Positions 5,731-8,513 of a DNA stretch of 8,513 bases are shown here, one piece after another. Both the position numbers and the translations under genes were made by a program. Source of the DNA: Methanomicrobiales archaeon (GTDB lineage: Archaea > Halobacteriota > Methanomicrobia > Methanomicrobiales > Methanospirillaceae); contig JAAZNH010000288.1 of NCBI GenBank assembly GCA_012798365.1, positions 1-8,513 of the forward strand, in the 5' to 3' direction. Position 1 is the first letter of the stretch. Each line of letters opens with the position of its first letter. The notes under the pieces are model-generated. The model searched no databases. It had not been told where the DNA came from and saw nothing but the letters and a program-made list of their open reading frames with translations.

Positions 5731-6744
5731 TTGAAAGGTACAGGAACGGCGGGAGACAAACCCGCAGGAAACACCGGTATATCATCTTCCGGAAAAGAGA
5801 CCGTGTTTTTCAGTAAGGGGATGATCGCAGGAATACTGGGCGTTGTTGTCATAATTATCGTCCTTTTTTTTGCAACCGGTATGAATGGATCTTCGAATGC
5901 AGGTCCGGTTGTGCCTGCCCAGAAATGTGCTGATACCGCTGTTGCCTATGCAAACGCCAATCTCGTCCAGCCCGGAACAACCGTTACCCTGGATTCCGTA
6001 ACAGAAGAGCATGAGCTCTACCGGATATCCGTGAATTACCAGTCGCAGTCGTTCTCCCTTTTTACTTCAAAGGACTGCACGCTTCTCTTCACGACAACCC
6101 CGGTAAACATGGCAGCACCAAGGCCCACGCCTGCTCCCACAAAGGCGCCGGTAAAGACCGTCCGACCGACCGTTGATTTGTACAGCATGGCATTCTGTCC
6201 GTTCGGAACCCAGGCCGAGACAGCAATCCGCCCGGTCTATGACCTGCTGGGATCGAAAGCCGATTTCCGCATCCGGTTTATCACCACCCCTACTGGAACA
6301 ACAATTGATACCGTGAGTTCGCTCCACGGTCCTGCTGAGGTAAAAGAGGATGCATTCCAGGTGTGTGTTGCCAAAACGCAGCCCACATTGTACTGGGAAT
6401 ATGTAAGGCTGTTCAATGAGCAGTGCTACCCGCAGTGGACCAATACTGCTTCCCTTGATACCTGCCGGAAGAATGTGACCTCCCTGCTGAAAATCAATCA
6501 TGCCACAATAGAGACCTGCAGCCAGGGAGCCGATGGTTTCAGCTTATTACAATCTGATTCAGAAGCGGCCGACCGCGATGGCGCCTTCTCGTCCCCAACC
6601 CTGATTATCAACGGTGTTGAATACCGGGGTGCCCGGACTCCTGAAGCCTACAAGCAGGCTATCTGCAACAGTTTCGAAACCGCACCCGAAGAATGTAAAA
6701 CAACTCTCTCAACAACGGCAGCCACTGCCTCCGGCAGCTGCTGA
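5731..6744 (+). CDS. Membrane-anchored DsbA/thioredoxin-fold protein with CPFG active site
   Basis: This 337-residue protein has a short polar N-terminus, a membrane segment (~31-50, IAGILGVVVIIIVLFFATG), a small extracytoplasmic domain (~60-122) with C66 and C116, a Pro/Thr/Lys linker (~125-146) and a thioredoxin-like domain (~147-325). The fold is indicated by VDLYSMAFCPFGTQAE, with the active-site-like C156, and by SSPTLIING with the likely cis-proline P289 opposite it. The expected CxxC is CPFG, so the resolving cysteine is absent. Other cysteines are C212, C232, C245, C263, C312, C322 and a C-terminal C337, ten in all, so structural disulfides are likely. The domain probably faces outside the membrane and may act as a thiol isomerase or reductase; the substrate is unknown. 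The start is uncertain: TTG 5731 is the only start codon after the in-frame TAG at 5713-5715 until GTG 5803 and ATG 5821 (M31), and the latter two would trim only the polar tail. It follows the acs terminator, so it is probably a separate transcript. Confidence 0.82.
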   Translation: MKGTGTAGDKPAGNTGISSSGKETVFFSKGMIAGILGVVVIIIVLFFATGMNGSSNAGPVVPAQKCADTAVAYANANLVQPGTTVTLDSVTEEHELYRISVNYQSQSFSLFTSKDCTLLFTTTPVNMAAPRPTPAPTKAPVKTVRPTVDLYSMAFCPFGTQAETAIRPVYDLLGSKADFRIRFITTPTGTTIDTVSSLHGPAEVKEDAFQVCVAKTQPTLYWEYVRLFNEQCYPQWTNTASLDTCRKNVTSLLKINHATIETCSQGADGFSLLQSDSEAADRDGAFSSPTLIINGVEYRGARTPEAYKQAICNSFETAPEECKTTLSTTAATASGSC

Positions 6745-6751
6745 TCTCATC

Positions 6752-6773
6752 TTTTTTTCCAACGGCTTTTTTT
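6752..6773 (+). terminator. Two oligo-T tracts after the DsbA-like gene
   Basis: Seven-T runs occur at 6752-6758 and 6767-6773, beginning 8 bases after the TGA at 6742-6744. Such U-tracts are sufficient for archaeal RNA polymerase to terminate. No convincing stem precedes them. Confidence 0.6.
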
Positions 6774-6849
6774 AAGGCTTTCAGCGGCGTAATGATTGCC
6801 CCATTGGACGAGATTGTGATGCCTTCCCACGAAAGGAGATTTGCAGGCC

Positions 6850-6930
6850 ATGGGGGCGCGACACGAAGATTTCCCGATCCCCATTATTCTGCATTGTTCC
6901 CCCGGTATCCTCCAGAATTTCCCGTTGTAA
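6850..6930 (+). CDS. Possible 26-residue small protein with a good ribosome-binding site
   Basis: AAAGGAGAT (6832-6840) precedes ATG 6850 by 9 bases (11 from the GGAG core), and the frame ends at TAA 6928-6930. The product would be MGARHEDFPIPIILHCSPG followed by ILQNFPL. It resembles nothing I know. The SD is the main support, and no clear promoter is seen. The frame overlaps the first tandem-repeat unit, which weakens the case. Confidence 0.15.
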   Translation: MGARHEDFPIPIILHCSPGILQNFPL

Positions 6931-7091
6931 CTCCCATCCTGATTTGTAACACATTATCCTGAAGAGTTATCCGATGCGTATGCAGAAATTTACGGTGCAA
7001 CACCTGATCTGGTCCCGGCCACATTCATTCTGCATTGGTGAACCCTCGTTATACAGAATTTTCCGGGTGCAATACGGGCGTTCCCCCGGAC
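6881..7091. repeat. Three diverged ~70-bp tandem repeat units
   Basis: Units begin near 6881, 6951 and 7021. Each has a CATT..TCTG-like head and, ~32 bases later, a CAGAAWTTT..CG.TGYAAC-like core; the CAG of the core falls at 6913, 6983 and 7054, giving steps of 70 and 71. Units 1 and 3 share ATTCTGCATTG exactly (6886 and 7027) and CAGAATTT exactly (6913 and 7054). Units 1 and 2 match at 35 of the first 61 positions without gaps by hand count. A weaker possible unit lies at 6811-6880. Within units 1 and 3, ATTCTG and CAGAAT are inverted repeats 21 bases apart. Confidence 0.45.
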
Positions 7092-7106
7092 CGTATCTCA
7101 CGTTCC

Positions 7107-7143
7107 CCGTTCATCGGACAACCAACACGTTGTCCTGAACCGG
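7107..7143. promoter_or_regulatory. Inverted repeat directly upstream of the RACo-like gene's TATA box
   Basis: GGACAAC (7116-7122) and GTTGTCC (7129-7135) are perfect complements around CAACAC. After a 2-base bulge (7114-7115) the stem continues with GTTCA (7109-7113) and TGAAC (7136-7140), then CC/GG past one more bulged base. Twelve to fourteen pairs in this span exceed casual expectation. It ends one base before the TATA box at 7145, where a bound protein could control TBP/TFB access, so it is a candidate operator; a hairpin in an upstream transcript is the alternative. Confidence 0.5.
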
Positions 7144-7144
7144 A

Positions 7145-7153
7145 GAATATTTC
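7145..7153 (+). promoter_or_regulatory. Probable TATA box of the RACo-like gene
   Basis: GAATATTTC lies 40-48 bases before the ATG at 7193. Transcription start ~25 bases downstream (about 7174) would leave a ~19-nt leader with AGGGA at 7179-7183. The same geometry is seen for the other promoters in the window. Confidence 0.45.
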
Positions 7154-7192
7154 AGTCATTCTTCCAAATGGTAAAAACAGGGAACATCTCTC

Positions 7193-8513
7193 ATGCGCAC
7201 CGTCACCTTCCTTCCCAGTTACCGGAAGATCGTTGTTGAACGCGGTACAACCGTACTGGATGCTGCCCAGCGGGCCGGCCTGAACATGAATGTCGTCTGC
7301 GGCGGGCAGGGCAAGTGCGGCAAATGCGTTGTCTATATCCAGTCAGGAAAGACAGAGTTTGACAAGGCCAAGTACGGGCGGTTCTTCTCTGAAGAAGAAT
7401 TGAAGAAAGGTGCCTGTCTTGCCTGCGAAACGATTGTCCAGGGCGACCTGCAGGTGATGGTGCCGGAGAGCACGCTCATCCAGGAACAGAAGATCCTTAT
7501 CAAGGGACTCGAGAACGAGATACTTTTCCGCCCTTCCACAAAAAAATATTATGTCGAGCTCCAGCCCCCTACGCTGAGCGATCCGTCTCCAGATCTTGAC
7601 CGCCTCCTCTGGGGAATCCAGAAAAGCGGCGGCCCGGATGCGGAGAAGATGTATGCACCTCTCGAGAAGCTCCGCGACATCCCCTCCATTCTGCGGCACA
7701 GTGACTGGAAAGTAACCGCAACCATCGGTCTTGTGCCGGGCGGGTACCGTGTCCTTGACCTGCAGGAGAACGATACCTCGTCACGGGTCTATGGTGTGGC
7801 AGTCGATCTGGGATCAACAACGGTTGTTGTCTATCTCTGGGACCTGGTCACCGGCATAGTTGTCGGGGTTGCCTCGAATTACAACAAGCAGATCAGCTGC
7901 GGCGAAGATATCCTGGCCCGTGTCAACTATGCACGGAAGAACGGGCTCACCCGGCTGCAGGCGCTTGCTGTCGAGAGTATCAATTCTGCCATCACTTCTG
8001 CATGCAATACTGCCGGCATCGACCGGGACGATATTTACGAAGTTGTCGTTGCCGGTAACACGGTCATGACCCACATGCTCCTCGGAATCGATCCCGCGTA
8101 CATGATTGCCGAGCCCTATGTGCCGGTTGTCCGGCGGGCCCTCTCCATCGCATCCAGCCGCATCAACATTGCCTGCAACCCGAACGGGGGCGTTTTTGCG
8201 TTCCCGGCGGTCAGTGACTTCATTGGCGGCGATATCATAGCAGATATCCTTGCCTGCGGCATGGCTGACCGCGACGAGATCTCGCTTCTTGTTGATATCG
8301 GGACGAACTTTGAAGTCGTGCTGGGCAACCGGGAATGGATGTTCTCCTGCGCCGGTGCTGCCGGGCCTGCCCTTGAAGGCGGGGAAGTCCTGTACGGGAT
8401 GCGGGCAAACCCCGGCGCCATCGAGAAGATCACAATCGACCCTGCAACCCTGAACCCGCACTACGTCACCATCAACAATGTAAAACCCCGGGGCATCTGC
8501 GGTTCCGGGCTCA
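7193..8513 (+). CDS. RACo-like corrinoid protein reductive activator, 2Fe-2S ferredoxin + ASKHA ATPase (3' end outside window)
   Basis: The first 440 residues are present, with no stop before the window edge; full-length relatives are ~600-650 aa. RACo-type proteins use ATP to drive electron transfer from a 2Fe-2S cluster to Co(II) in the corrinoid iron-sulfur protein, returning it to Co(I). Residues ~1-90 are a plant-type ferredoxin domain with C36-x5-C42-x2-C45 (VVCGGQGKCGKC) and C78 as the probable fourth ligand (C75 is an extra Cys nearby). A linker/middle region runs ~95-195. The ASKHA (DUF4445-type) domain starts at Y200 with GVAVDLGSTTVVVYLWDL, then GEDIL at 237-241, VAGNTVMTH around 286-294, SDFIGGDIIADIL, and DIGTNFEVV from D368. 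The start ATG 7193 has AGGGA nine bases upstream. Proximity to acsC/acsD favours their product as substrate. A methyltransferase corrinoid protein activator (O-demethylase type) is the alternative; methanogen RamA is unlikely because it carries 4Fe-4S motifs. Confidence 0.87.
   Translation, partial: MRTVTFLPSYRKIVVERGTTVLDAAQRAGLNMNVVCGGQGKCGKCVVYIQSGKTEFDKAKYGRFFSEEELKKGACLACETIVQGDLQVMVPESTLIQEQKILIKGLENEILFRPSTKKYYVELQPPTLSDPSPDLDRLLWGIQKSGGPDAEKMYAPLEKLRDIPSILRHSDWKVTATIGLVPGGYRVLDLQENDTSSRVYGVAVDLGSTTVVVYLWDLVTGIVVGVASNYNKQISCGEDILARVNYARKNGLTRLQALAVESINSAITSACNTAGIDRDDIYEVVVAGNTVMTHMLLGIDPAYMIAEPYVPVVRRALSIASSRINIACNPNGGVFAFPAVSDFIGGDIIADILACGMADRDEISLLVDIGTNFEVVLGNREWMFSCAGAAGPALEGGEVLYGMRANPGAIEKITIDPATLNPHYVTINNVKPRGICGSGL

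Larger units (their letters stand above)
6745..7192. other. 448-base intergenic region without a convincing gene
   Basis: Between the DsbA-like gene and the RACo-like gene I find no long coding frame with family features. The stretch holds, in order, two T-tracts, a short frame of 56 codons (6792-6962) and a 26-codon frame with an SD (6850-6930), diverged ~70-bp tandem repeats (6881-7091), an inverted repeat (7107-7143) and the TATA box of the next gene. Base composition is less GC-rich than in the genes. A small RNA or remains of a lost gene cannot be excluded. Confidence 0.7.

Noticed and set aside
6881..7091. CRISPR array
   Set aside because: The ~70-bp period fits loosely, but only three units exist, they are strongly diverged in both halves, and no near-identical repeat of 25-40 bases is present.
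7035..7283. 82-codon plus-strand frame starting in the intergenic region
   Set aside because: It runs out of frame into the RACo-like gene start and passes through the repeat and promoter elements; no SD precedes it.
7193..7430. RamA-type methylamine corrinoid activator
   Set aside because: RamA carries C-terminal 4Fe-4S motifs; here the N-terminus has a C-x5-C-x2-C plant-type 2Fe-2S motif as in RACo.
7814..8461. 215-codon minus-strand frame opposite the RACo-like gene
   Set aside because: The plus-strand frame carries the ferredoxin and ASKHA motifs; the antisense product is Asp/Gly/Arg-rich and featureless.

Overview
The window looks like part of a methanogenic archaeon's chromosome, most likely order Methanomicrobiales (Methanoregula-like). 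This rests on AT-rich TATA-box promoters 40-50 bases before start codons, clear Shine-Dalgarno sites, oligo-T terminators, high use of CCGG/CCCGG words, and a secreted Ig-like/PEGA protein with a Thr/Pro linker of the kind common in that order. The taxon is an inference from style, not from a marker gene.

Layout. (1) Bases 1-1060, minus strand: the N-terminal 353 residues of a secreted surface protein with a PEGA domain; its 3' end lies outside the window. (2) 1061-1228: a compact divergent promoter region with two TATA boxes, a perfect 17-bp inverted repeat and a 9-bp direct repeat spaced 30 bp apart. (3) 1229-5576, plus strand: a tight three-gene operon for acetyl-CoA synthase (AcsB/CdhC) and the small and large subunits of the corrinoid iron-sulfur protein (AcsD/CdhD, AcsC/CdhE). 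Gaps between genes are 9 and 1 bases, and a hairpin plus T-tract terminator overlaps the last stop codon. (4) 5731-6744: a membrane-anchored DsbA/thioredoxin-fold protein whose active site reads CPFG, so it lacks the usual second cysteine. (5) 6745-7192: 448 bases with no convincing gene, holding T-tracts, three diverged ~70-bp tandem repeats and a strong inverted repeat just before the next promoter. (6) 7193 to the end: a 2Fe-2S ferredoxin/ASKHA-ATPase protein resembling RACo, the reductive activator of the corrinoid iron-sulfur protein; it runs off the window.

How the genes fit together. The corrinoid iron-sulfur protein (AcsC+AcsD) carries a methyl group on cobalt to the nickel-iron A-cluster of AcsB, which joins it to CO and CoA to make acetyl-CoA, or runs the reverse reaction. 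Cobalt occasionally over-oxidises to Co(II), and a RACo-type ATPase would re-reduce it, so the last gene plausibly services the operon. No CO dehydrogenase subunit (CdhA/CdhB or CooS/AcsA) is visible, so CO must come from enzymes encoded elsewhere.

The most notable point is that this machinery looks bacterial in type. AcsB is 676 residues and retains most of the N-terminal domain that the ~470-residue methanogen CdhC lacks, AcsD is short like the bacterial subunit, and a RACo-like activator is nearby. The chromosome around it looks archaeal. This suggests an acetogen-type acetyl-CoA synthase module working in a methanogen.
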